This document shows positions 49,405 through 62,344 of a stretch of 64,000 nt of DNA, one piece after another (the first letter of the stretch is position 1; every line of letters starts with the position of its first letter). The notes beneath the pieces were generated by a model. The model made no database searches. It had not been told where the DNA came from and saw only the letters and a program-made list of their open reading frames with translations. This stretch comes from Leptospira ainlahdjerensis. GTDB taxonomy: Bacteria > Spirochaetota > Leptospiria > Leptospirales > Leptospiraceae. The stretch spans positions 4,803 through 68,802 of the forward strand of contig NZ_JAFFPU010000022.1 of assembly GCF_016919175.1 (NCBI RefSeq), written 5' to 3'. The translations under genes were made by a program, and so were the position numbers.

Positions 49405-50007
49405 ATCATTCTAACTTTTCAAAAGCCGCCAAGTTTCCGATTCTTCCGTCCGATCGATTCTTACAAACCGATCCCAGGCTGCGGTTATGGTAAACCTTCG
49501 CCAGTTTTCCTTTCGTTTTCAGGAATTCAAGACATTTCGAAAGATCGAACCTTCCGATCCATTCCGAAACAACTCACAAAAAAGAGACTAAAAAAGAAAA
49601 ACCTCGGATCCAAAAATTCCACAAAGGACGTTCGTATTCATAGAAAGGGCTTTTGTTCCCTCGTTACGGCGGATTCTTTCGAAACTTTGATTTTGTTTGG
49701 ATCGAATCAAGGCCGATCAAGAATTTTAAACCGACCCGATCCATCGGAGAATGTCCGGAGATTTCTGCGTGAACCATCCCTGAAAATCGGAAAAACTCCA
49801 GAACCGAACCAAAATTCCCGGCGTCTATCACAAAGCTCGAAGTCGAAACGGCCCGGTAACTTCCTAAAATTCTTTTTTTATTTCTAAGAATGAAAACAAA
49901 AAAAAAGCCACCATGATCAATAAAATATTTCCAGCAGAATCAACCCTTAGAGAATAAAAAGAAAGACTCGTTCGCAAATCCTCTTTTAAAAATCGAAATC
50001 CGATCCT
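49405..50007. other. Intergenic region without a recognised gene
   Basis: About 600 bases on which I see no gene, tRNA, repeat core or good hairpin. A long plus-strand frame (48787-49887) runs through it, but most of that lies antisense to the 434-residue gene and its amino-acid pattern (Arg/Phe/Ser rich) is that of a shadow. The last 120 bases are A-rich. Confidence 0.5.
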
Positions 50008-50469
50008 CTATGATTTCGGCTTGAATCGATTTAAGAATGAGACGTAGTCCCCGATTGGAAACCGACGCTCTTCTAAACCCGAAAACCAATGCACCTTACT
50101 TCCGATCGACGAAAGATCGGTGATCTCAAACTCGGAATCGTCCAATCCAAGACGTTTCCAAAAAACGAAATCTCCCAGTCTTTCGATTTCAGCGACGACC
50201 AAAGTGCAAAAAAAATCGCAATCGTCAGGACACATTAGAATCGGGGCGACTACGGATTCTCCGGTGGAAGGAAGAATTCTTTCTCGGACGATTTTTCTTT
50301 CTTCTTCATTTTCGAGCCAATCCAACAAGGTTGGAACCAATCCGGACAGCTGATGTTCCGGAAGTTTTCGATTCAAAAACGAAGATAAGATTTCACCGTC
50401 GATCCGAATATCGAGGTGTTCTTCCGCCGAATAAAAAGAACGGTTGTAGACCGCTTCGATACGATTCAT
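50008..50469 (-). CDS. Conserved hypothetical protein with CPDD motif
   Basis: A 153-residue soluble protein. The layout is R-I-D-G-E-I-L near 22, G-L-V-P-T-L-L-D-W near 42, then V-A-P-I-L-M-C-P-D-D-C-D-F-F-C-T near 73, V-A-E-I-E-R-L, and a terminal V-S-F-L-N-R-F. I recall this pattern (V-P-I-L-M-C-P-D-D then C-T) from uncharacterised proteins in several phyla, but know no function. Three Cys in the centre (two in the motif) might bind a metal, which is inference. It stands alone. Confidence 0.7.
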   Translation of the reverse strand: MNRIEAVYNRSFYSAEEHLDIRIDGEILSSFLNRKLPEHQLSGLVPTLLDWLENEEERKIVRERILPSTGESVVAPILMCPDDCDFFCTLVVAEIERLGDFVFWKRLGLDDSEFEITDLSSIGSKVHWFSGLEERRFPIGDYVSFLNRFKPKS

Positions 50470-50580
50470 TCTAAGATTACTCGATCACTTTAGAAAAAAG
50501 GAATATTAGAAACAAAACTTCGCGCTCGAAGATCCGATACGAAAATTCCATTCTTTTCTAAGGAACTCATAACGACTTTC

Positions 50581-50964
50581 TTACGCTTTAGACAAACGTT
50601 TGACAAAAGCAGCTCCGAGAAAGACTTCCAAAAGACTCAACGGAACCGCATAGATCAACAAAGCCAAGGGTAACATTCCCAAATTCCAAACTACGATCCA
50701 CATCAAAACAAAAACGATAAACCAACCGAACAAAAAAGTCTCGAGGAGCGTAAACTTTCGAGAAAGAACAAAAAGAACGATCGCAAAAAGAAAGGACCAA
50801 AGCACCCAAAACGTTCCGTTGATCGGTTCCGAAGGAAAACGGAGGCCCTTACTTTCGTAGTGCATAACCCAATAGGATTTGAATAAGATTTCGTTTCGAA
50901 TAAATTCGGATACGGCGATCCAAAGAGTAGTCGTCAAAACCGGAACAAAATATTTTCGAAACAT
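50581..50964 (-). CDS. Hypothetical four-helix membrane protein
   Basis: A 127-residue protein with about four hydrophobic segments (5-19, 47-65, 72-92, 96-118). The loop between the first and second is polar (F-K-S-Y-W-V-M-H-Y-E-S-K-G). I do not recognise a family. There is no partner within an operon distance: 112 bases to the 50008 gene and 158 to the secreted-protein gene, all minus strand. The coding-like pattern is weaker in other frames. Confidence 0.68.
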   Translation of the reverse strand: MFRKYFVPVLTTTLWIAVSEFIRNEILFKSYWVMHYESKGLRFPSEPINGTFWVLWSFLFAIVLFVLSRKFTLLETFLFGWFIVFVLMWIVVWNLGMLPLALLIYAVPLSLLEVFLGAAFVKRLSKA

Positions 50965-51121
50965 ATCAGATGCACCTCTTGATTAAAAAAATAAAAATCT
51001 CACTGAGAAAAATACGTCCAGTCCGATTCGTTATAAAAATCGAATCGTTGCGGATCTCCATCTTTGAAAATCGTACAGACAACGAAGAAAAATCCTCCCT
51101 ACTTACGGAACCGATTCGAAA

Positions 51122-51655
51122 TCAATATCCCGACTTTAACTGACGACAGTAATAGCGGATTGGATCATCGCCCGGATTTTCACGAAAAAACCCGGTCGAA
51201 GCAAGTTCGGGTTTTTTGGGGTTGGTAAGAATTTCCAAAAAGAAATTCAGAGGGAATTCGGAGGCATTCACTCGGATCGTGTATTTTCCCGCCTTTACAT
51301 CGTAAGTCGCCGGAAGGACGATCTTTGTGTCGTAATTATATTCAGGATCTTTGATATTCTTCTCCTCACCTTGATAAAGGGAGACAAAAAGATCCAGATA
51401 TGAACCGTCTTTCGGATGACCGAACACTTCTACGACGCAGATTTCGCGCGCGGAACAACGGGTTTTCTCCGATCGACACTTGAACAACAATTCCCCGTAT
51501 CTGAGTTCCGTCGCCCAGCCCCCAGAGTTTGAGATGAGAAAAACGAATACGAAGGAAATCCATCGAACAGAATTACGGTGTTTGTGTTTTGTGTTTTTAA
51601 AAAAATTAAGAAAGTTTCGAGAAGCGGTCGTTCGTTTCCGGGATAGGTTTTTCAT
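51122..51655 (-). CDS. Hypothetical secreted protein
   Basis: A 177-residue protein. A basic N terminus (R-K-R-T-T-A-S-R) precedes a hydrophobic segment (about 32-45, W-I-S-F-V-F-V-F-L-I-S-N) followed by G-G-W-A-T, a plausible signal-peptide cleavage near residue 50. The translated start may be later than 51655. The mature part is beta-rich and has four cysteines (F-K-C, T-R-C, E-I-C, Y-Y-C) able to pair. No lipobox. No family recognised. Confidence 0.68.
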   Translation of the reverse strand: MKNLSRKRTTASRNFLNFFKNTKHKHRNSVRWISFVFVFLISNSGGWATELRYGELLFKCRSEKTRCSAREICVVEVFGHPKDGSYLDLFVSLYQGEEKNIKDPEYNYDTKIVLPATYDVKAGKYTIRVNASEFPLNFFLEILTNPKKPELASTGFFRENPGDDPIRYYCRQLKSGY

Positions 51656-51771
51656 CTTTCCTCCGATCCCTTTTCAACAAATGATTTTGATTTCTTTCGA
51701 GGAGAAATTTTTGGAATCCGAAAACAGGATTCCAAAAAAAGGAAAAGAGGGAAAAACCCTTTTTGAAAATC

Positions 51772-52173
51772 TTAGATTCTTTCTTTTACCAGACTCTCTC
51801 CGGACTTTAGGGAAAGAATTCTATATCGTAGGAATGTGTTACAAGTCGCCTCTTCCGTATAACGCACGAGATCGTAGTCCGGTCTCGGGGAACGAAAGAA
51901 GTTGGAATGCAAAAGACGTTCGCCGAGCTCTTTTTGAATGTGAGCCCTTGCCTCGGTTCTCCGGGAATATTCGGAGGGAATGATGACGTCGTTTTTATAA
52001 GACAGAATGTTACCGCGGTAGATCGCAACGGTGACCCGAATTCTATAAGTCTCGTTGGGTTGCAAAGAAGGAAAATCCATATTCAATTTATTTCCAGGGC
52101 TGTGTTTGTATATATCGGAGTTCCGTTAGCTCGAATCAAATCCGGAAGTAAAAAATAGAGTCCGGATTCTTAC
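51772..52173 (-). pseudogene. Probable frameshifted, 5'-truncated gene remnant
   Basis: The frame ending at 51772 (104 codons from a TTG at 52086) reads as coherent protein: beta-like Y-R-I-R-V-T-V-A-I-Y-R-G-N followed by a charged helix and a conserved-looking end. Upstream, the same frame stops at once, but a neighbouring frame from about 52173 reads [18 protein letters not shown] and joins it near 52085 if one base were added or removed. This looks like one gene broken by a frameshift and missing its 5' end beside ispG. A 104-residue gene from the TTG remains possible. Confidence 0.5.
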
Positions 52174-52262
52174 AAAAATCGAGAATGACGGCGCGGGAAT
52201 TCTCGGGAAGACTGTCTTATCAAGAGAGGAAATCCGGTAAAAAATCGGAAATTCTAAGCCGC

Positions 52263-54251
<1,989 letters not shown>

Positions 54252-54392
54252 ATTGCGATCCGAAGAGAGATTCCCTAAGTTTGGAAGCGAATTGCCCATC
54301 GCTGCGAAGCTGAAATGAGCGCCTGGAATACAAATCCAAGAGGATCTTCCCTCTATCGAGTTGGAATCCAGAAAAATAGCCGTTTTTTATCG

Positions 54393-54613
54393 CTATAACC
54401 TTACTCACGAGTAAGAGGAGAATACAACGAAAATCGTCGGTAGAAGAGGGTTTTGTGGGAATTCCTACACCGAGATTTGTGCTTGCGAAAAGTGAAATTC
54501 TGTGATAGAGGAAAGTCTCCGTGGTTTTTCCCACGGACCCGCCTCCACCACCCAAGATCAGGGCGGGGCCTGCGACTTTCACGGAAGGGCGTCGGAGTTC
54601 CGACAGATTCTCG
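54393..54613 (-). repeat. ~200-bp dispersed element, copy 2
   Basis: Read on the minus strand it runs from about 54613 (cgagaatctgtcgga) to 54393 (taaggttatag). It matches the 24.2-kb copy and copy 3. Copies 2 and 3 are nearly identical over about 54485-54613 and 54700-54832. An internal hairpin CCGTGG-TTTTTC-CCACGG lies at 54519-54536, broken in copy 3. The core reads GTGGGAATTC (one mismatch from the consensus) near 54459. Edges are by eye. Confidence 0.82.
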
Positions 54614-54649
54614 CAGGAGATTCAATTCATCTGTGGGTAAGGATTGCAC

Positions 54650-54832
54650 TGCAAGGAGAATCGTCCGGTTTTGTAAGAGTTCCTACACTAAGATATGTGT
54701 TTGCGAAAAGTGAAATTCTGTGATAGAGGAAAGTCCTCCGAGGTTTTTCCCACGGACCCGCCTCCACCACCCAAGATCAGGGCGGGGCCTGCGACTTTCA
54801 CGGAAGGGCGTCGGAGTTCCGACAGATTCTCG
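54650..54832 (-). repeat. ~200-bp dispersed element, copy 3
   Basis: Direct repeat of copy 2 with few differences over its first ~130 bases of the minus-strand reading (tcggagttccgacg, the ggcggggcc G/C-rich segment, the gaaaagtg motif). It has lost part of the 3' end found in copy 2, and the hairpin arm is changed (ccgagg for ccgtgg). The core GAGTTCCTAC is at 54677. A few open frames cross both copies but shift frame, so they are not genes. Confidence 0.82.
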
Positions 54833-55344
54833 TTCGATCGGAGAACATCTGGGCACGGTTCTTTCGGCGGGATGGCGTCGGAAAACGGCCTTGGAGACGC
54901 CTCAAGCACGAGTGACGTTCCTTTTTTTTTGCGGTTCCTTCCCCAAAAACCCCCTTCTCAAAAAGAATTTATTTCCTTTTTCAAATCCGATCCTGATTTT
55001 TAAAAATTCGAAATCCCCTTCGGCAAACCTCGTCTTTAGGGAGATCGGATTGAATTCCCCCAGGTCAAAAACCTAAAAAAACAGAAAGGAATCGGATTTC
55101 AAAACCGCCTCTTTTCGAGTGCGGAACACAAAAGTTATGCAAAGGCCATCGGATCCATCTTCCATTTTTTAAAATCAGCCTTTTCTTATAAGACGCAATC
55201 TTAGTCCTAAGTAGTTATTTACTCGATTCTGAAAGTCCAAAATCCGATCATTTTAAGAGAATCCCTAAATTAGTGTTGTTTTATAAGTTTGGCTGAATGA
55301 GATAGACTCAATTTATTAACCGACAACACACGAACGGAAACGTT
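54833..55344. other. Intergenic region upstream of cyclase
   Basis: About 510 bases with no supportable gene. The region is A/T-rich with several T-runs. Transcription of the cyclase must begin here; I see a weak A/T-rich stretch at 55190-55330 but no convincing -35/-10 pair. No repeat core is present. Confidence 0.4.
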
Positions 55345-57144
55345 ATGAATTCATTTCTCAATCTATACAATTGGAACATTCGTCAGAAGCTGATGGTGAT
55401 CATATCATTCATCATCCTGGTTTCTTTGGGAGTGATCATCGCTCTTGCAACCTACTTTTTCAAATCGGATAACGAAGTTCGGATTAAAGAAAACAACTTA
55501 AAGCTGACGGACGTCATCAGTCAGAAAGTAAGATCCGATATTTCCTCTCTTACAAAACGTTCTCTCCTCCTCGCGAGATCGGTCGCGGGCTCTGAAGAAT
55601 CGAACAATATCTTGGAAAGCGAAGACGATATCTTTTATCTGAAAATTTTCCGAAAAGAAAACGGAGACTATAACGGGGTAAAAAGAATCGCGAGCGAAGC
55701 CTCGCTCAGAGAATACAAAATTTCCGGAGAGGACGCGGACAAAATCGTTCGAAAATATCTCAACGGGCAAAAAAAGGCTCAGATCGGAAAACCGGTCGTC
55801 TACAACGTTTCTCCTGACTTTCACAAACCGGTTCTTTTTCTTTCCGTCGCCTTGGGAGACGGAGTCAATTCGGCGGTGATCGTTTCCTTGGTGAAAATGG
55901 ATTCCATCTTGGATTCTTTCAAAACATCCGGAATCACCCAGTTCTTCCTCGTGGGAGCTGACGGAAAACTGATCGCACACTCCGATCCTAAACTCATTCT
56001 CGAGCCTACGAGTTTAGCAGATGATCCGATCGTAAAAAATCTTTTGGAAAGTTCGATCAGCAACGGACAAACCCGTTACAAAGGAAAAGACAATCAGTAC
56101 TACTTAGGTTCTTTTAGAAGAATCGGATACGCCGGACTTGGAGTGATCTCCAGTACTTCGGAGAAAAAAGCGTTCGAAGAGGTTTATAACATTCAAAAGA
56201 GAAATCTCTATCTGATGTTCGTCGTCGTAAACGTTTCGATTCTATTCGTCTTCTTTTATTCCAGAAGATTGACAAGACCGATTCTCAAACTCGTGGACGC
56301 TTCCAAAGAAATCGAAAAGGGAAACTTTCAACTGACTCTCGAAGCGGAATCCGGAGACGAGATCGGAAAACTCACGACCTCTTTCGTAGAAATGGGAAAG
56401 GGACTTTCCGATCGCGACAAAATGAAGGACGCCTTCGGGAAGTTCGTAAACAAGGACATCGCGGAGATGGTTCTCAAAGGAGAAGTAAAACTCGGAGGAG
56501 ACAAAAGGGAATGTGTGATTCTTTTTTCCGATATCAGAAACTTTACTTCCCTTTCCGAGAAGATCGAACCGGAACTCGTCGTCGAATTCTTAAACCAATA
56601 CTTCACAGCGATGGTGAAATGTATCAACGCCAACGGCGGAAGCGTTAACAAATACATAGGAGACGCGATCATGGCCGTATGGGGAGAATTGGGACATACG
56701 GAATTCGATACGGAAAAAGCGATCCAAGCCGCACTCGATATGCGTAAGAGTCTTGTTCAATTCAATAAGAATCGGGGAACCGATAAAAAACCGAAAATTT
56801 TTATCGGAATCGGAATCAACACCGGCGAAGTTATCGCGGGTCAGATCGGTTCCGAAGATCGATTGGAATACACGGTCATCGGTGATACGGTAAACCTCGC
56901 TTCCAGAGTAGAATCTCTGACAAAAGTTTTCGGAGCCGATATTCTGATCACCGGAAATTCTTACGAAAAAGTAAAAGGAATTTTCGTATTAGAAAAGTTG
57001 AAACCGATTAAGGTCAAAGGTAAAAAATCTCTTCAGACGATCTATGCGGTGTTAGGACATTCCAAAGATAAGAATTGTCCCAAAAATTTGAAAGAATTGA
57101 GAAAACAAATCGGCATGGAATTCAAAGCGGGCGGGTCGAAGTAA
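55345..57144 (+). CDS. Cache/HAMP-type class III adenylate cyclase
   Basis: A 599-residue membrane cyclase. One helix at about 15-37 (L-M-V-I-I-S-F-I-I-L-V-S-L-G), a large extracytoplasmic Cache-like sensor (about 40-285), a second helix (about 290-305) and HAMP (about 305-357) precede the cyclase domain. Metal aspartates are in I-L-F-S-D-I-R-N-F and Y-I-G-D-A-I, and the signature is Y-T-V-I-G-D-T-V-N-L-A-S-R-V-E. Lys before the second Asp and Thr in Y-T give the adenylate type. A FecR-like gene follows by two bases. Compared with the 2.9-kb cyclase it has a different sensor. Confidence 0.94.
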   Translation: MNSFLNLYNWNIRQKLMVIISFIILVSLGVIIALATYFFKSDNEVRIKENNLKLTDVISQKVRSDISSLTKRSLLLARSVAGSEESNNILESEDDIFYLKIFRKENGDYNGVKRIASEASLREYKISGEDADKIVRKYLNGQKKAQIGKPVVYNVSPDFHKPVLFLSVALGDGVNSAVIVSLVKMDSILDSFKTSGITQFFLVGADGKLIAHSDPKLILEPTSLADDPIVKNLLESSISNGQTRYKGKDNQYYLGSFRRIGYAGLGVISSTSEKKAFEEVYNIQKRNLYLMFVVVNVSILFVFFYSRRLTRPILKLVDASKEIEKGNFQLTLEAESGDEIGKLTTSFVEMGKGLSDRDKMKDAFGKFVNKDIAEMVLKGEVKLGGDKRECVILFSDIRNFTSLSEKIEPELVVEFLNQYFTAMVKCINANGGSVNKYIGDAIMAVWGELGHTEFDTEKAIQAALDMRKSLVQFNKNRGTDKKPKIFIGIGINTGEVIAGQIGSEDRLEYTVIGDTVNLASRVESLTKVFGADILITGNSYEKVKGIFVLEKLKPIKVKGKKSLQTIYAVLGHSKDKNCPKNLKELRKQIGMEFKAGGSK

Positions 57145-57146
57145 GA

Positions 57147-58409
57147 ATGACGAAAGGAAGCTTTCTTTCAGGCGATCGACTCATTCTGGTTCTTCTGGTC
57201 TTCAACATAGTTTTGTTTACCAGTATATTCTTATATGATTATACTCAGTACGGATACAAAGGAAATCAAAAAGTTATAGGAACTATTCTTTATAAATCCA
57301 ATACGATTCAGAGAAAATTCGATTCCGAAGTCGTTTGGAAAGACATCGACGCAGGAAATTCCATTCAGAACAGAGACACAATCCTAACCACGGAAGGTTC
57401 TCAAGCAAAGCTGAAACTTCTGGACGGGACCGAAATTTTAATCGCTGAGAATTCCATGATCTTCATCGATTATCTCGACAACCGAGCTAATCTTGAGATT
57501 TCCGTGGGGGGATTGCAGGTTACAAGAAGACCGGAGAACAAGGAGAATCCTTCCTCATTGGGAATTCGTTCCGGAGACGGGGTTTTAAAACTCGTGGAAG
57601 GAATCGTAAACGTCGAAAAGAAAAAGAATCAGAAGAATTTGGAATACGCCGTTCTTTCGGGAAGTATCAAAGCCGACCCGAGCAACCCGGTTCTTTTATA
57701 TCCCAAAAAATCCTTGGAAGGATTTGAAAAATTATTTCCTGTTTCCGCAAACCTGCAAACCGCAGAAAGTATTCAATCAGCGACGACGAATTCTTCTTCA
57801 ACAGGAAATACGGGATCGAGCAATTCTTCTTACAACAGCTCTTCCAGCTCGACGAATTCTTCCAATTCAACCTCCAACCCAAACGCATCTTCTGCAAATT
57901 CTTCGGATCCCACAAAAGATCCAAACTATGGAAAGTATGATAATGGAAATCCGAATTACAGAAACTCTGCCGGTTCCGATGGGAATTCTAATTCCAACTC
58001 CGGAAATCCGGCAGGAAACGGACAAACTGGAATCAATACAAAGTCCGGATTAAAACTCGAAAAAACAAACTCCGGGAATGCTCAGTCGGAAAATAAAAAT
58101 AAGAACAACCAAAACAACGGAAGCGGCGCATCCAAAACCGGTTACGACCCGGGAGATTATCTCGGAAAACAGAAGTATGAGCAAAACAAGATCCAAGAAA
58201 AATCGGACCCGAGCGCTCCTAAAAGTAAAACGGAAAGCTCTAAGTCGGAGTCAAAGACGGAAACTAAGTCGGGCGCGTCCACTTACCAAGAAGTAAAAAA
58301 ACCGAAACCTCCCCGTGAATTGACTCCGGAGGAAATTCAAAAACAAGAAAAGGAAAAACGCAGACGGGAGCGCGAGGACCAGGAACAAAGAGAATTCCTA
58401 AGAATGTAA
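57147..58409 (+). CDS. FecR-domain protein with Ser/Asn-rich region
   Basis: A 420-residue protein from ATG 57147, two bases after the cyclase stop. An N-terminal helix (about 10-32) anchors it; residues 60-165 form a FecR-type beta domain (L-K-L-L-D-G-T-E-I-L-I-A near 92; G-I-R-S-G-D-G-V-L-K-L-V near 140). Residues about 215-310 are a Ser/Asn/Thr-rich low-complexity region, then Lys/Ser/Glu-rich sequence ends in a charged helix (E-E-I-Q-K-Q-E-K-E-K-R-R-R-E-R-E). FecR domains sense or bind envelope ligands; here it is likely periplasmic or extracytoplasmic. Probably co-transcribed with the cyclase. Confidence 0.86.
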   Translation: MTKGSFLSGDRLILVLLVFNIVLFTSIFLYDYTQYGYKGNQKVIGTILYKSNTIQRKFDSEVVWKDIDAGNSIQNRDTILTTEGSQAKLKLLDGTEILIAENSMIFIDYLDNRANLEISVGGLQVTRRPENKENPSSLGIRSGDGVLKLVEGIVNVEKKKNQKNLEYAVLSGSIKADPSNPVLLYPKKSLEGFEKLFPVSANLQTAESIQSATTNSSSTGNTGSSNSSYNSSSSSTNSSNSTSNPNASSANSSDPTKDPNYGKYDNGNPNYRNSAGSDGNSNSNSGNPAGNGQTGINTKSGLKLEKTNSGNAQSENKNKNNQNNGSGASKTGYDPGDYLGKQKYEQNKIQEKSDPSAPKSKTESSKSESKTETKSGASTYQEVKKPKPPRELTPEEIQKQEKEKRRREREDQEQREFLRM

Positions 58410-58627
58410 GAGATCGTTTCATAGAGAGCGAATTCGTAGTCGTCAGGAAAGATCGCGGAACGAAACCTAGAACGAAGATTTGGTTTTTGAGAATTTTTCC
58501 CGGTCTTCTCTTGAAAAAGAAAACGAGTCGTTCCAAAACACACTCAATTCCTTCCATAAAATCAAAACTTGCTTACTTTCGCTCCTCGAAATGCACTCTC
58601 AAAAACAGTAAATTAGGATAATAGAAT

Positions 58628-59347
58628 ATGGAAAGCTTAAAGATAATCAAAAAACTCTTTTTCGAGGTCGTCAAAAACCTTCATTTTTTGGGGGTTATCG
58701 GTTCTTTTATTTTTCAATCCATCGTCTTTCAAAACAAAAGCATACTCGTATCGTTCGGAATCTTATCTTTCCTGATTTCGTTCATCTCCTTGCTCCTGGT
58801 GATTTACCCCATATACGCTTTATTGAAACTTTCCCATATAATTCTCACACCTTCGATTCAAGGAGTGGGAACTCCGTTTCGAAGTTTTCTTTTTCTCCTA
58901 GTCAAATTTCATCTAAAATACATTCTATATATCATTCCGTTCATCATCGTACTTTTAATCGGATATAGCTATGGATTATTTGCGAAGCAAGATTTCAATA
59001 AACCTCCTTTAGTGATTCTTTCGACTTTTTTTCAGGTAACCTATTTTCTGTTTCTACTCCTAACAATCGGTTCGAGAGATCACAAAGATCTCTTCAAAAA
59101 ATTCGTTTCATTCTTCACTCAGCAGAAGAATCGATTGTTGATCACATTCTTTTTTCTTTGCAATCTCGCACAAAAGACGTTCTGGATTTTTATGAATGAA
59201 AGCACCGAGTTGATTTACCCAATCGCCTATGGAATTTACGGATTGCTGATATTATTCAATGTTATCTTATTTATCTTACTGACGAAACATTGGGAAACGT
59301 TTTATTTTTATACCAGGGAAGAATCTAAAATCAAGGTAGCGAGCTGA
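58628..59347 (+). CDS. Hypothetical multi-pass membrane protein
   Basis: A 239-residue protein with about six hydrophobic helices (20-37, 43-65, 96-118, 128-145, 165-182, 195-220) and few charged residues. Short loops carry Lys and Arg. The sequence G-V-G-T-P-F at about 80 includes the exact core GTGGGAACTC at 58865-58874, inside the gene. I do not recognise a family. It stands 218 bases after the FecR gene. Confidence 0.68.
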   Translation: MESLKIIKKLFFEVVKNLHFLGVIGSFIFQSIVFQNKSILVSFGILSFLISFISLLLVIYPIYALLKLSHIILTPSIQGVGTPFRSFLFLLVKFHLKYILYIIPFIIVLLIGYSYGLFAKQDFNKPPLVILSTFFQVTYFLFLLLTIGSRDHKDLFKKFVSFFTQQKNRLLITFFFLCNLAQKTFWIFMNESTELIYPIAYGIYGLLILFNVILFILLTKHWETFYFYTREESKIKVAS

Positions 59348-59488
59348 TCGCAAAGTCGAGCCGCCAACCTCTCAAAGGAGGGTTCATTGCCGAGAAGAAG
59401 ATGAAATCCTGCGAACGAAAAACAAAGAAACCCTGGCGAAAGCGAATCGAAAGGAAAACTCAAAAAGAGGATTTAGTTCGAAAAATTC

Positions 59489-60465
<977 letters not shown>

Positions 60466-60523
60466 GAAATTTCTCCTGCCCGGTGTTTAGACGGCATAAA
60501 AAAGATAGCGAGAGTGAAAACTC

Positions 60524-60727
<204 letters not shown>

Positions 60728-60747
60728 AGTTTCCCTTTTTTTAGCGG

Positions 60748-62199
<1,452 letters not shown>

Positions 62200-62224
62200 A
62201 AGGAGCTACTTGAGTTTAAAAAAG

Positions 62225-62267
<43 letters not shown>

Positions 62268-62344
62268 GGTGGAATGAGAGATCTGCTAAGACCGGCTCTA
62301 CTCTTGAGATAAAGGATGGAAGGGAACGTTGTCAACGAAATTAT

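Noticed and set aside
48787..49887. Long plus-strand open frame of 366 codons
   Set aside because: Most of it is antisense to the 434-residue gene; composition is Arg/Phe/Ser-heavy with no domain. Open stretches opposite real genes are common here because of codon use.
49405..50007. tRNA or small RNA in the 600-base gap
   Set aside because: I looked for the T-arm pattern GGTTCGAATCC and paired ends and found none.
58865..58874. Repeat core inside the 58.6-kb membrane gene
   Set aside because: An exact GTGGGAACTC occurs, but the reading frame is smooth and no flanking repeat is present, so I treat it as chance.
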